A stretch of DNA of 64,000 nt from an uncultured Fidelibacterota bacterium. GTDB lineage: Bacteria; Fidelibacterota; Marinisomatia; Marinisomatales; TCS55. Positions 15,928 through 24,376 of this stretch are shown here, in pieces; position 1 is the first letter of the stretch; each line of letters begins with the position of its first letter. A program made the translations under genes and the position numbers. Under the pieces are notes generated by a model, which was not told the origin of the DNA, searched no databases, and saw only the letters and a program-made list of their open reading frames with translations. The stretch lies in NCBI GenBank assembly GCA_913049685.1, contig CAJWZD010000009.1, forward strand, positions 1 to 64,000, written 5' to 3'.

Positions 15928-17121
15928 TTATTGGTTAATAGCCGCTAAAGCTTTAATGAGAATTTCTATATTACTTTTGAAAGAATTAGGATCGAGAGAT
16001 CCAAAAGAGAATCTAAAGAAATTTCTCAAAGACGATTCATCACCTTCTCTTTTCATATCGCAATCATTCCCCTTTAAAATAGCAGCCCCACTCTTAAATA
16101 ATTCTCTATTAAGATCTTCCGCTGTTTTGTTATTTTTTAGTTTACACCAATGATAAAAACCCCCAGATCCTGAAAAAAGGTCTAAACCTATATTGTTAAA
16201 TGCATCAGCGTACATTAATCTCTGTTCATCATAAAATTTTGGAATGGCACTGTGAGCTAAATCTGTACGACCTCTTTCAAGCAAATTTTCTGTATAAATT
16301 TGAGATAATTTCGAAACACCGCCTATTCCGAAAGAAGAGAAATTTCCAAGGATTTCAATATTTTCTTTTGAGGCAACAATCCAACCAACTCGAATGCCTG
16401 GAGCCTGAAGGCCTTTTGTTGCCGCGCCACAAACAAATAGGTTAGAGTCATTAATGCTCTTTATATAGCTCATTGCACTTACGGGCGGATTGTTAATGAT
16501 TTCATATGCTTCATCAATAAGCAGTCCACTATTTTTAAATGATGATTTCTCTACAAGCTCTTTTAAAGTGTCTCCTTTTTTTGTTATACCAGTTGGATTT
16601 GATGGATTGCTTAAAAAAATAAGCTGTCTTTGATTTGTTTTATTGCCAACAAGGTCATTAATGCTAGGCCTAAATGAATTTTTTTCACTGCAGTCCACAA
16701 GAGAATATTTTATTTTAAGAAACTCTAGAATGTCATAATAGGGAGTATATTCTGTAGAGGAAACTCTAACTTTGACATCTTTCGATAAAAACATTAAAAC
16801 TGCAAGCAGACCGGGACGGCCACCTGCAAAAACCATAACATTTTCCATTGTAATATTCGAACCATAATAGTGATTGTAGTAATCTGCTATTTTCCTCCTA
16901 AGATTAGGATTGCCCCAAGATTTTGGATATGATAAATCTCCTGATTTCACATTGATAGATCCAATTGGCTTAGGACCGCCTGGTATTTGTGTAACTAAAG
17001 GACTGCCTTGAGTCCAGGGGGATGTATTTTCTGTGCCCATTTCAGACCCAAAACTATTATAAAATTCATAGAGTGTTTGATAGATGCCTTGAGGGTAGAC
17101 GTGTTTTAAAAAAGAGCTCAT
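15928..17121 (-). CDS. PLP-dependent aminotransferase, class I/II
   Basis: 397 residues of fold-type I. The nucleotide-like loop is FAGGRPGLLA. FLSNPSNPTGI and LLIDEAYE hold the usual Asn and Asp contacts, and the PLP Lys lies in CGAATKGLQAPGIRVGW. The most likely role is amino-group transfer between an amino acid and 2-oxoglutarate; the specific substrate is unknown. Glutaredoxin lies 8 bases upstream, and the NSS transporter follows after about 54 bases. Confidence 0.88.
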   Translation of the reverse strand: MSSFLKHVYPQGIYQTLYEFYNSFGSEMGTENTSPWTQGSPLVTQIPGGPKPIGSINVKSGDLSYPKSWGNPNLRRKIADYYNHYYGSNITMENVMVFAGGRPGLLAVLMFLSKDVKVRVSSTEYTPYYDILEFLKIKYSLVDCSEKNSFRPSINDLVGNKTNQRQLIFLSNPSNPTGITKKGDTLKELVEKSSFKNSGLLIDEAYEIINNPPVSAMSYIKSINDSNLFVCGAATKGLQAPGIRVGWIVASKENIEILGNFSSFGIGGVSKLSQIYTENLLERGRTDLAHSAIPKFYDEQRLMYADAFNNIGLDLFSGSGGFYHWCKLKNNKTAEDLNRELFKSGAAILKGNDCDMKREGDESSLRNFFRFSFGSLDPNSFKSNIEILIKALAAINQ

Positions 17122-17129
17122 TTAAAACT

Positions 17130-17354
17130 TTATGAATAGAGCTTAATTAGATCGTCATAACCTCCGATTGGCTCGTCATCGATAACAATCTGAGGTACAG
17201 TTGTAGCTTTACCAACCTCGAGCAATTTTGATCTATCCCAACCAAGCTCTTCTATGTTAATCTCTTTATAGCTCCACCCTTTTTTATCAAAAAACATCTT
17301 CGCTAAATCACAATACCTGCACCAATTTGTACTATAAATAAGTATTTTTTTCAT
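17130..17354 (-). CDS. Glutaredoxin-like thiol-disulfide protein
   Basis: 74 residues covering a whole glutaredoxin fold: ILIYSTNWCRYCDLAKMFF with active-site CRYC, TTVPQIVIDDEPIGGYDDL with the cis-Pro and the GG(Y/S)DD motif. It should reduce disulfides or glutathione mixed disulfides in the cytoplasm. The non-standard CRYC (rather than CPYC) is common among short marine glutaredoxins and NrdH-like proteins. It is co-directional with and close to the aminotransferase gene. Confidence 0.9.
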   Translation of the reverse strand: MKKILIYSTNWCRYCDLAKMFFDKKGWSYKEINIEELGWDRSKLLEVGKATTVPQIVIDDEPIGGYDDLIKLYS

Positions 17355-17385
17355 TGAATGGGGCTGAGAAAGTTTTTTGATTTTT

Positions 17386-17475
17386 TCATTTCTCAGCTTT
17401 TTTGAGGAGCTTATGAATTACATAAAACCCTCCAAGGGAAATGACCCAACCTATAGTAAAATAAAAAAGTTCCAC
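17386..17475 (-). CDS. Possible 29-residue single-span membrane protein
   Basis: A short ORF with GTG start: one hydrophobic helix (VELFYFTIGWVISLGGFYVI) followed by a Lys-rich tail (HKLLKKAEK). It fills the gap between the glutaredoxin and the lipoprotein genes on the same strand. The shape, helix then positive tail, is typical of small inner-membrane proteins such as CcoS- or CcmD-like peptides, but no family is recognised. It may be a chance ORF. Confidence 0.35.
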   Translation of the reverse strand: MELFYFTIGWVISLGGFYVIHKLLKKAEK

Positions 17476-17493
17476 AATGATCCTAAAAATTAA

Positions 17494-17910
17494 TTATTCA
17501 ATGCGTTTCCATGTCTCGACTAAAGTGAATTCATCATTAAACTTTACAGTTTGAGTATATATTTTTCCTTCTGAACCCATTTCAATACCTATATCATATT
17601 CGTTTCCGATGTTTTCAGCTCTAGTATGATTTTTGATAATTTCTTTTAGTGTTCCATTGTTGAAAGTGTACTCACCAAAGGCCGCTGCAAGCAAGGTATC
17701 ATTTTCAACAAGATTAGATTCATAGTAATTAAATATTACATATTTGTCTGTGAAAACTTTTACCATTCTTGGTTCAAAGATTTCCATATTTTCCCCATTC
17801 CATGAAGCGCTTTCAAGCTCCCATGTCCCAACTAACGGATTGCTATTAGAATTTTCGCACGATATAAATAAAAATGCAACTAATCCTATAATAGCTTTGT
17901 TAATATTCAT
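17494..17910 (-). CDS. Lipocalin-like lipoprotein
   Basis: 138 residues. The signal peptide ends in lipobox LFISC. The mature part begins NPLVGTWELESASWNGE, the opening strand pattern of lipocalin-like / DUF4488-type proteins that report a measured response (KVFTDKYVIFNYYES, FTLVETWKRIE). It is likely anchored to a membrane facing the periplasm. Function unknown. Confidence 0.65.
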   Translation of the reverse strand: MNINKAIIGLVAFLFISCENSNSNPLVGTWELESASWNGENMEIFEPRMVKVFTDKYVIFNYYESNLVENDTLLAAAFGEYTFNNGTLKEIIKNHTRAENIGNEYDIGIEMGSEGKIYTQTVKFNDEFTLVETWKRIE

Positions 17911-17946
17911 GTTCCCCTCTTTCTATTTTAATTAAACAGTTGTGAT

Positions 17947-18429
17947 CTATTTTTTTGAAACAAAATCTAATGCTAATGAATTTATGCAATATCTTAAGCC
18001 AGTAGGCTTAGGACCGTCTTCAAAGACATGGCCTAAATGAGAGTCGCATTTAGCACAAGTAACTTCAATACGCCTCATTCCAAAACTCAAATCAGTTTTG
18101 GTATTAACTTTTGTTTTATCAAGAGCATCATAAAAAGCTGGCCAACCTGAACCAGAGTCGTATTTAGTTTCTGAGCTAAATAACTGATTGTCGCAACCAG
18201 CGCAAACATATACCCCTTTCTCCTTATGATTATAATATTCACCTGTGAATGCGCGCTCGGTTCCCTTTTCACGAAGAATTCTATACTCTGCTGGAGTCAA
18301 ACAAGTTTGCCACTCTTTTTTTGATTTTTCTACTTTATCCATAAAAATACCTGATGCTGAATCTTTGTTTCCTTGAGCCATCAATTGCATTGAAATACAA
18401 TAAATGATAATTAATAGTGTTTTTTTCAT
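17947..18429 (-). CDS. msrB: Exported peptide-methionine (R)-S-oxide reductase
   Basis: About 160 residues. A signal peptide ([18 protein letters not shown]) precedes a complete MsrB domain: [20 protein letters not shown], the zinc pairs CAGC and [16 protein letters not shown], and catalytic Cys in [10 protein letters not shown]. It repairs methionine-R-sulfoxide in exported proteins. The start is set at the sixth residue of the track ORF, where the signal peptide begins. With the exported peroxiredoxin it suggests that periplasmic oxidative repair matters to this organism. Confidence 0.93.
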   Translation of the reverse strand: MKKTLLIIIYCISMQLMAQGNKDSASGIFMDKVEKSKKEWQTCLTPAEYRILREKGTERAFTGEYYNHKEKGVYVCAGCDNQLFSSETKYDSGSGWPAFYDALDKTKVNTKTDLSFGMRRIEVTCAKCDSHLGHVFEDGPKPTGLRYCINSLALDFVSKK

Positions 18430-18565
18430 ATATAAATATACCAATTTAATTATCTAATTAAATACACTAGACTTAATGTAGAGCAGTATTAATATTTTGC
18501 TGATTTAAATTTCTTAATTCAATATTAGGATAAAAAATTGAAGGATTTTATTTCGGAATATAGAT

Positions 18566-20746
18566 CTAAAATAAGAATCTATATTGAATACTAATACTCC
18601 TACCCATTTCAGGCATAATTAATTTTATCTTAGATAGATGATTATAGTGAACTTCATCATAGATATTATCAAATTGGAAAATAATTTTATGCGAACCATT
18701 GCCTAGATTAAGATTATAGCTTCCATATAAATCAACGAGTGTATAACCGTCTGTTGGCTGCTCAAACTCACCTAATCTGCTCTGCGATGAAGCTTTGATA
18801 ATTTGTATAGTTGGAGTAAAGTTTTTCATTTTATTGTATGTCAACTTTATTCTTGTCTTCGATGGAGGGATATAGGGTAATGGTATATCTTTACTAATAT
18901 TATTACCAAATACCGATGAATAATCCGCACTTATGGTTGCAAAATCAGCTTTATAGCTAACATCAAATTCAACTCCATATATACGAGCCTTCAAACCTCT
19001 CATTTTATATTTATAGAGCCATCCACTAGATCCACTTCCCCACTCGATCCAATCTGACCCTGGTACATAACCATCTCCTATTTTTGAAGATAAATGGAAG
19101 TTTGGACTGTAATTACTATACGAAGTTAGTGTGGATTTAAATTTGTTTTTTTCATAGCCGATAGACATTTCCATGCCTTGTGTGAGCTCTAAATCTAGAG
19201 TTGGTTCTCCAATTTCATAGGAATAGCTTCCCAGGTGGGGTCCATCCGAAAACATATCTTCAATTCCAGGTGCGCGCTGTAACAACATAAGACTGGATGA
19301 CATTTTCCAATTCTGCCAATTTTTAAAGAAACTAAGTGCATATGAGCCATAATAAAAGTTTCGTTCTTTAATTTGATCCTGATCAATATTTACTGAGGAC
19401 AGAGTTGTTGTTTCAGGCTTAATTGTTAAAAACTCAAGTCTGCTAGAAGCTTGCACTGTTATAAAATTAAATTCTTTTTCTCTAAATCCAAAAATCGAGA
19501 TATTTATCTCATCCGTGTCAGGTGTCCAATAAAAACCTCCTGCAATGAATTTTCTATATTGGATAAGTGAGCCTAATGCTCTATCCTCTCCAGTTAACTT
19601 TCCTTGAAGGTATAGTATTTGCTGTCCAAGATCGACAGCTGCAAATGTTTTTTTAGTTTCATACTCTTGGTGTTCGTATTTGACAAATCGCTGCTCGATA
19701 TCAAACGTTTTAAAATTAGGTAAAAAAGCTATATCTCTATGGTGCTCAAACTTTTGAGTGATTTTTTCCATTTCAATATCTACACCATTGATGTGTCCTT
19801 CTGGGCTTCCTGGTATTCCATAATCCATTGTCAACGATTCTACAGATATAGACGTTCTAGCATCTTCATGGTAATTAGCAATTCCTGCAAAAAAACCACT
19901 GTTGATACTTGAGGTATTTTTCAAGGTCCCTTTAGGGGTAATCTGCTCTCCAGTGTTCCTCAGTAAAGCTGAAACTGTAATCTGATTATTTTTAAAAGGA
20001 TAATGATACACTGTATTTACAAAAGAGCTATTATCTCCGCTTACACCTCCTAAAACACCATGAAAATGTTGTCGCGTAAATTGTAGTTCAGGCAGTGAAT
20101 TTTTTTTAATATCGATTACGCCAGCAATTGTGTTTGTGCCATAAAGTAAAGCTTTTGCCCCTCGTATGATATTTACACTCTGCGCTGAAGACATATCCAT
20201 ACTTACAGCATGATCACCTGATGTTTGAGACAAATCTCCTAATTCTAAACCTCCATCAGTTAGCAAAAAACGATCACCACCATAGCCTCTAAGTATAGGG
20301 CGGGCTGTTGCTTGTCCCATTGAGGTTATTGCAATACCTGTTGCATTTGAAAGTGATGCAGCTAAAGTGCTTTTCATTTTTTCTTGAATCTCAGATCCGG
20401 AAAGAGATATGTTGGATAAAGATTCAGTATAGCCTAATTCTGGATGGGCAGCTACATTTATTTCTTCGAAATCAAGAACACTTAATTCTAGGTAAAATTT
20501 TCCAATGTTTATCTGGTTATCGTTACTGGTTATAAAAACAGAAGTATCCTGAAAACCTATAATGCTAAACGATAATTTAAAATCACTGTCCGGGATTCTC
20601 TCAATGCTAAAATATCCATCTGATTCTGATGAGGTTCCAATTTCTTCATTAGTAATAAAAATATTGACGTTTTCAATGGGAGAATTCGTTTGATTATTTA
20701 AAACGTATCCTGTAATCTTTCGGTTTTGAGCATTGATAATGCTCAA
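18566..20746 (-). CDS. TonB-dependent receptor, probable metal uptake
   Basis: About 726 residues: CarboxypepD_reg-like domain (KITGYVLNNQTNSPIENVNIFI), plug (STLAASLSNATGIAITSMGQ, RPILRGYGGDRFLLTDGG) and barrel ending SIQYRFLF. The plug and barrel recall ZnuD-like receptors. The neighbours (His/Asp-rich lipoprotein, DUF2946-like protein) support metal transport. The start is odd: the track begins at TTG 20746 with no signal peptide. The open frame extends to about 20791 and encodes YRYVITSLSVLSIINA, a convincing signal peptide, but contains only ATA and ATT as possible starts. An 18-bp perfect hairpin covers this spot. Confidence 0.85.
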   Translation of the reverse strand: MSIINAQNRKITGYVLNNQTNSPIENVNIFITNEEIGTSSESDGYFSIERIPDSDFKLSFSIIGFQDTSVFITSNDNQINIGKFYLELSVLDFEEINVAAHPELGYTESLSNISLSGSEIQEKMKSTLAASLSNATGIAITSMGQATARPILRGYGGDRFLLTDGGLELGDLSQTSGDHAVSMDMSSAQSVNIIRGAKALLYGTNTIAGVIDIKKNSLPELQFTRQHFHGVLGGVSGDNSSFVNTVYHYPFKNNQITVSALLRNTGEQITPKGTLKNTSSINSGFFAGIANYHEDARTSISVESLTMDYGIPGSPEGHINGVDIEMEKITQKFEHHRDIAFLPNFKTFDIEQRFVKYEHQEYETKKTFAAVDLGQQILYLQGKLTGEDRALGSLIQYRKFIAGGFYWTPDTDEINISIFGFREKEFNFITVQASSRLEFLTIKPETTTLSSVNIDQDQIKERNFYYGSYALSFFKNWQNWKMSSSLMLLQRAPGIEDMFSDGPHLGSYSYEIGEPTLDLELTQGMEMSIGYEKNKFKSTLTSYSNYSPNFHLSSKIGDGYVPGSDWIEWGSGSSGWLYKYKMRGLKARIYGVEFDVSYKADFATISADYSSVFGNNISKDIPLPYIPPSKTRIKLTYNKMKNFTPTIQIIKASSQSRLGEFEQPTDGYTLVDLYGSYNLNLGNGSHKIIFQFDNIYDEVHYNHLSKIKLIMPEMGRSISIQYRFLF

Positions 20747-20755
20747 AACCGAAAG
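20717..20755. repeat. Perfect 18-bp inverted repeat with 3-base loop at the TonB receptor start
   Basis: The plus strand reads CTTTCGGTTTTGAGCATT, then GAT, then AATGCTCAAAACCGAAAG. All 18 positions pair. It lies in the signal-peptide codons of the receptor, covering the only TTG start. There is no T-run, so it does not look like a terminator. As mRNA it would form a stable stem at the start of translation. Confidence 0.9.
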
Positions 20756-20796
20756 CGAAGTAATTACATATCTATAAATTATAGTAATTATTTATT

Positions 20797-21291
20797 TTAG
20801 TTAACTGTGACTGGTACGTTGTTGGTTGAAGTATAGTCTGCGTGACCACCATGCATTACCTCAAGCTTAAAGCTTGTTGATCCTTTTGCAACACCTACGA
20901 CCTGTAACAATTTTTCTTCGTGGCCGTCGTGTTCTTCTTCAATCATTTCAACAACAGCTACTGAAGCATTTGCACCTGATACTCTAACGCCATCTTCGTC
21001 GTCACCGTGGTCATCATCGTCGTGCTCAATCTCATTACCATCATGATCGAGGAAATGAACCATAAAATGCAAAGTATCACCAACTGCAAGTGAAACAGAA
21101 CCAGTTACTACACCTTTAAGCTCTTTATAGGCTTGTACACCATCTTCCGTTTCGAGCACAAATCCGTCTGCATCAGTATGATCTGGATCTTCTTCATTTT
21201 CGTCCTCACATGCAACTGCAAATAGTAATATGAACACTGAAATTAGTGAAAATAGGTATCTTCGTGATATACTTATATCATTGATTGACAT
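20797..21291 (-). CDS. His/Asp-rich lipoprotein, candidate metal-binding protein
   Basis: 164 residues with a signal peptide and lipobox (FAVAC). The mature protein is very acidic and rich in His: DHDGNEIEHDDDDHGDDEDG in the middle and EEEHDGHEE later, ending in an all-beta Ig-like stretch. Such runs bind zinc, copper or nickel loosely. It precedes the TonB receptor by about 50 bases on the same strand, so it may deliver metal to that receptor or sense it. The ligand is an inference. Confidence 0.7.
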   Translation of the reverse strand: MSINDISISRRYLFSLISVFILLFAVACEDENEEDPDHTDADGFVLETEDGVQAYKELKGVVTGSVSLAVGDTLHFMVHFLDHDGNEIEHDDDDHGDDEDGVRVSGANASVAVVEMIEEEHDGHEEKLLQVVGVAKGSTSFKLEVMHGGHADYTSTNNVPVTVN

Positions 21292-21363
21292 AAAAACTCC
21301 ATATGTTTTATTGTGTTATTAAAGTTTGTTTTTTATACAGCTAACAACTGCTGATATGTTATG

Positions 21364-21708
21364 CTAAGAATAAAGTGCGGGTGGGGCACGTGTAGAAAAA
21401 ATTACGTGCACTGGGGATGAGTAAAATATCTCAAATGTGTTTGGTACTTTATAAATGAAAACTAAAAGTGAAGATGGTGAATCAGCTAAAAGAGATCCGC
21501 TATAAGCAACAAGCCTTTGTGCGGTGAACCAATCACACGAATCTCCAGCTGAACGATGTAAGGAGTCATTACAGTCTTGAGCGCACATGTTTTGCTCAAC
21601 AGGTAACAGATCATGAGAGTGGCCAACATGTAAAACGGATAATGTAGTAAAAGCAGACAGCCAAACTATTAAAAATGATGAAGTAACTTTTTTAAATAAG
21701 GGAAGCAT
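21364..21708 (-). CDS. DUF2946-like protein of a metal-uptake cluster
   Basis: About 114 residues when started at ATG 21708 (MLPLFKKVTSSFLIVWLSAF), four bases after the stop of the Arg-rich small protein; the track start at 21768 runs through that gene. It has an N-terminal hydrophobic helix, then LHVGHSHDLLP, two Cys (MCAQDCND) and a C-terminal STRAPPALYS. The HxH motif and terminal RxPP are typical of the DUF2946-like proteins found beside TonB metal receptors. It may be a periplasmic or membrane metal-handling factor. Confidence 0.6.
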   Translation of the reverse strand: MLPLFKKVTSSFLIVWLSAFTTLSVLHVGHSHDLLPVEQNMCAQDCNDSLHRSAGDSCDWFTAQRLVAYSGSLLADSPSSLLVFIYKVPNTFEIFYSSPVHVIFSTRAPPALYS

Positions 21709-21712
21709 TGAA

Positions 21713-21865
21713 TTAATTAGTGCGTCTTTCAGGCCCCATTCTTCGATCGGATGTGTCTCTACGATCACCTAGAGATCGGCGATCATTTTCAACTGATACT
21801 ATTTGTTGTCTTCGGTCAGCAACACGGCGTTCACCGGACCGTCTTTCTTTTTCTCTGTTTGTCAT
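21713..21865 (-). CDS. Small Arg-rich protein with (D/E)RR repeats
   Basis: A 50-residue ORF not in the track (the plus-strand ORF 21720..21905 is its shadow). It holds seven Arg pairs in a near-regular series: ERRSGERRVADRR, then NDRRSLGDRR, then SDRRMGPERR. The spacing of about 5-6 residues would place the Arg pairs along a helix face or a nucleic-acid-binding surface. Similar xRRsgxDRRxxxDRR proteins of unknown role occur in other bacteria. It starts the run that leads to the DUF2946-like gene. Confidence 0.65.
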   Translation of the reverse strand: MTNREKERRSGERRVADRRQQIVSVENDRRSLGDRRDTSDRRMGPERRTN

Positions 21866-21924
21866 ATTATTCTCGAATTATAAAACATTAAATATATTGA
21901 CGTAATAATCACTAAGTCAATTGG

Positions 21925-21964
21925 TTAAAAAAAGGTTGTGCAATATATACACAACCTTTTTTAA
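21925..21964 (-). terminator. Strong rho-independent terminator after tRNA-Asn
   Basis: The plus strand has TTAAAAAAAGGTTGTG, a 9-base loop CAATATATA, then CACAACCTTTTTTAA. The GGTTGTG/CACAACC stem is extended by A/T pairs and carries T-runs on both strands. It sits directly after the tRNA on the minus strand and could also stop transcription from the other side. Confidence 0.9.
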
Positions 21965-21966
21965 CG

Positions 21967-22039
21967 CTCCGGAGGAGGGACTCGAACCCCCGACCTGGTG
22001 GTTAACAGCCACTCGCTCTACCAACTGAGCTACTCCGGA
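21967..22039 (-). tRNA. tRNA-Asn(GTT)
   Basis: A complete 73-base cloverleaf on the minus strand: acceptor TCCGGAG/CTCCGGA, D arm GCTCAGTTGGTAGAGC, anticodon arm GTGGC-TGTTAAC-CACC region with anticodon GTT, T arm GGGGG-TTCGAGT-CCCTC and discriminator G. CCA is not encoded. A terminator follows at once. Confidence 0.97.
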
Positions 22040-22102
22040 CTGCAATTTCATCGCTATAGCGACAGCAAATTTATAATATTTATTTTCGAGACGCCAATAT
22101 AA

Positions 22103-23962
22103 TTACATTTCTTTTTCGGCTTTTATTTGCATCCCACTAAGAAATTGTCCGTGGTCTAACTCAGAAGAATTTAAATAAACGACACCATCTTCATTATGCG
22201 GTAAAGCAAATATAGAGTGGGCAGACTTTAGACCTCCTAGCCACCAGCGAGCGTCTTGAATGTACACTAAATCACCAGGATTAGCTTTCATTCTATCCAT
22301 ATCATTTTTTGAGAATCGAATACCATCTTGATCATCCTTATTTGTTTTCCAATCAACTATGATTTTTTCACCGATTGCTTCGTTCGGCGCGGAGCCTTTA
22401 TATATTCCTTTAAGTTTTGCAGCGTCAAAGATAGTTAACCCTTTAAGCTTTTTATCCGATTCGGGTTTTGTAAATAAAGAAACAATTATACCAACACCAG
22501 CACAAACTATAATATTGTACAACGCTCCAATGTAAGAATATCCACGGTCCGGTCTTAATTCAATTCCGTGAGCAAATGGAGAAATTAATTGCGGATAAAA
22601 TTGTCCAAGCACCATTAAAAAGGCACCTCCAACAAATGTTGCAATGATTCCAGCTGTCGTAAATCTTTTCCAAAAAATACCTAAAAAAACCCCTACTGCA
22701 AGAGGAGGTGTAAAGGTTGAATGAAACCATCCATTTGCCTCATAAATTGAATCAAACGTATTAAAAAAAGGTACCATAATAACCGCAATTACCTTGACTC
22801 CTAAAGATGTCCATCTAGCGAATTCAAGCTGTTCCTTATCGCTACGCTTCTTTTTTGATAAAGGCTTATAAATATCATTTACAATAATTGCAGATGAAGC
22901 GTTCACTAAAGTATCTGAAGTAGACATCAATGCAGCGCATAAAGCAGCTATTATAAAACCAAAAACTCCTGGAGAGGATATAACGTTTGTTACTGCTACG
23001 AATACATCATTCGACGCCATATCTACTGGCAACGTTCCAGGAACCGCATTAGCTATCGCTCTTCCAATCCAACCTGCATTTGAAACCACAATAGCGGATA
23101 TTGGCAATATGACTAAGGCATTGAATGCTACAGCTTTACGGCCATCGTTTACACTTCGAGCGGCCATGAAACGCATTATTAAGCCTTGATTTAAAAACAA
23201 AAAACCAACGGATCCAGCTATGCCATCTTGCCAGAAAATTCCTACGAAATTGAAATCGGGCGGTTTATTAAAATGAGCCAATGGAAGCTTTTGTTCGGGT
23301 GATAGGTTCATCCAAAAAGCCTGTAAGCCAGAAAACGGAGTATTGACCCCTAAGAATTGGATTCCCAAATAAAAAAGTAGAAGTCCTGCAAATATTAATA
23401 TAAAACCCTGTATTAGATCAGTGAAAATAACAGACGTTTGCCCACCGAAATGCATGTATATCGTTGTAGCTATCGCAATGATTACCACAGTCATCATTAG
23501 AGGAATTCCAAATATTCTGTAAAGAGCTGTAGCAAGTGTTAGAAATTGAATCGCAATGTATCCAATCATAAAAATTAATGTCATAAAGGTTGCTAAATAT
23601 CGAGCATTTGCACTAAACCTTCTTTCAAAGTATTCTGGAATGGATCTTATTCTCATGTAGTATATAATAGGAAGCCATCCAAACATAAATAGTGGAACAA
23701 AAAACCAATCATTCATATAGGTCATTGTTGATGAAAGGCCATACTGGTATGCTTTGGTAGAGTATTTTAGAAAACTGTGCGATCCAACTCCAGTTGCTAC
23801 AATTGATATTGCTATTAACCACCAAGCAAATCTTCTGCCACCAAAAAAGTAGTCTGTAGTAGTCTTACTATAACGTCCAAAGTAAGCACCAAAACCCATA
23901 ACCAAAGCAAAATAACCTATGATAATTATTCTGTCTAGAGATGTTCCAATCGCTAAATCCAT
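22103..23962 (-). CDS. Sodium:solute symporter (SSS family)
   Basis: About 619 residues with roughly 13 membrane helices: the N-terminal DRIIIIGYFALVMGFGAYFGR, GGRRFAWWLIAISIVATGVGSHSF in helix 2, and the C-terminal soluble tail with MQIKAEKEM. It imports a solute (sugar, myo-inositol or carboxylate type) with sodium. The ATG at 23962 is chosen because it overlaps the stop of the small membrane protein as TAATG and begins with MDLAIGTSLDR; the track extension to 24046 would read through that gene. Confidence 0.9.
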   Translation of the reverse strand: MDLAIGTSLDRIIIIGYFALVMGFGAYFGRYSKTTTDYFFGGRRFAWWLIAISIVATGVGSHSFLKYSTKAYQYGLSSTMTYMNDWFFVPLFMFGWLPIIYYMRIRSIPEYFERRFSANARYLATFMTLIFMIGYIAIQFLTLATALYRIFGIPLMMTVVIIAIATTIYMHFGGQTSVIFTDLIQGFILIFAGLLLFYLGIQFLGVNTPFSGLQAFWMNLSPEQKLPLAHFNKPPDFNFVGIFWQDGIAGSVGFLFLNQGLIMRFMAARSVNDGRKAVAFNALVILPISAIVVSNAGWIGRAIANAVPGTLPVDMASNDVFVAVTNVISSPGVFGFIIAALCAALMSTSDTLVNASSAIIVNDIYKPLSKKKRSDKEQLEFARWTSLGVKVIAVIMVPFFNTFDSIYEANGWFHSTFTPPLAVGVFLGIFWKRFTTAGIIATFVGGAFLMVLGQFYPQLISPFAHGIELRPDRGYSYIGALYNIIVCAGVGIIVSLFTKPESDKKLKGLTIFDAAKLKGIYKGSAPNEAIGEKIIVDWKTNKDDQDGIRFSKNDMDRMKANPGDLVYIQDARWWLGGLKSAHSIFALPHNEDGVVYLNSSELDHGQFLSGMQIKAEKEM

Positions 23963-24174
23963 TATCGACTTCCTAGCGCTAAAAAAATGAAAGTGGCATG
24001 CAAACCAGCCCAGAAAAAGAATCCATAAAATAGAACCCAAAGCCATTTTCTGTGACGTTCATAACTTGGCCTAAGGGCTTTGGTACGTAGAATAAGAATT
24101 AATCCTACAGTGAATATTATACCACCAACTCCATACAAATATATGAAGGGCAACCAAACTCTAAAAAAATCCAT
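23962..24174 (-). CDS. Small two-helix membrane protein coupled to the SSS symporter
   Basis: 70 residues with two hydrophobic helices (LPFIYLYGVGGIIFTVGLILIL and WLWVLFYGFFFWAGLHATFIFLAL) joined by a charged loop. Its stop overlaps the symporter start (TAATG), so the two are made together. It could be an accessory subunit, in the way small partners accompany some SSS and TRAP carriers. No family name is recognised. Confidence 0.7.
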   Translation of the reverse strand: MDFFRVWLPFIYLYGVGGIIFTVGLILILRTKALRPSYERHRKWLWVLFYGFFFWAGLHATFIFLALGSR

Positions 24175-24175
24175 A

Positions 24176-24376
24176 CTATTTTAACCTATTGAAATGAGAT
24201 TTTAAATTATCATAAGTGTCATGATGGCCATTCGTAATCATCTTACTTTGGTTGACCATTAGCATGAAATTTGTATCGTCTTCCAAACTAGAGACAATAT
24301 GAAAATAAATATCCTTAGAAATTGCTCTGCCACTAGTTTTTGCTATACTTGATCCAAGATTAAAATATAAATTCAT
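24176..24376 (-). CDS. Hypothetical 66-residue protein
   Basis: A soluble-looking short ORF (IVSSLEDDTNFMLMVNQSKMI) packed between neighbours with one-base gaps on both sides (its ATG follows a TAG at once, and the next gene starts one base after its stop). Such packing supports it as a real gene of the guanylyltransferase - symporter run. I recognise no domain. Confidence 0.5.
   Translation of the reverse strand: MNLYFNLGSSIAKTSGRAISKDIYFHIVSSLEDDTNFMLMVNQSKMITNGHHDTYDNLKSHFNRLK

Noticed and set aside
21720-21905. Plus-strand ORF of 61 residues
   Set aside because: It is the shadow of the Arg-pair repeat protein and a promoter region on the other strand, with no recognisable protein features.
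22051-22062. 12-bp palindrome TCGCTATAGCGA between tRNA-Asn and the symporter gene
   Set aside because: Single short copy with no partner site and no T-run. It could be a weak operator, but nothing else supports this.
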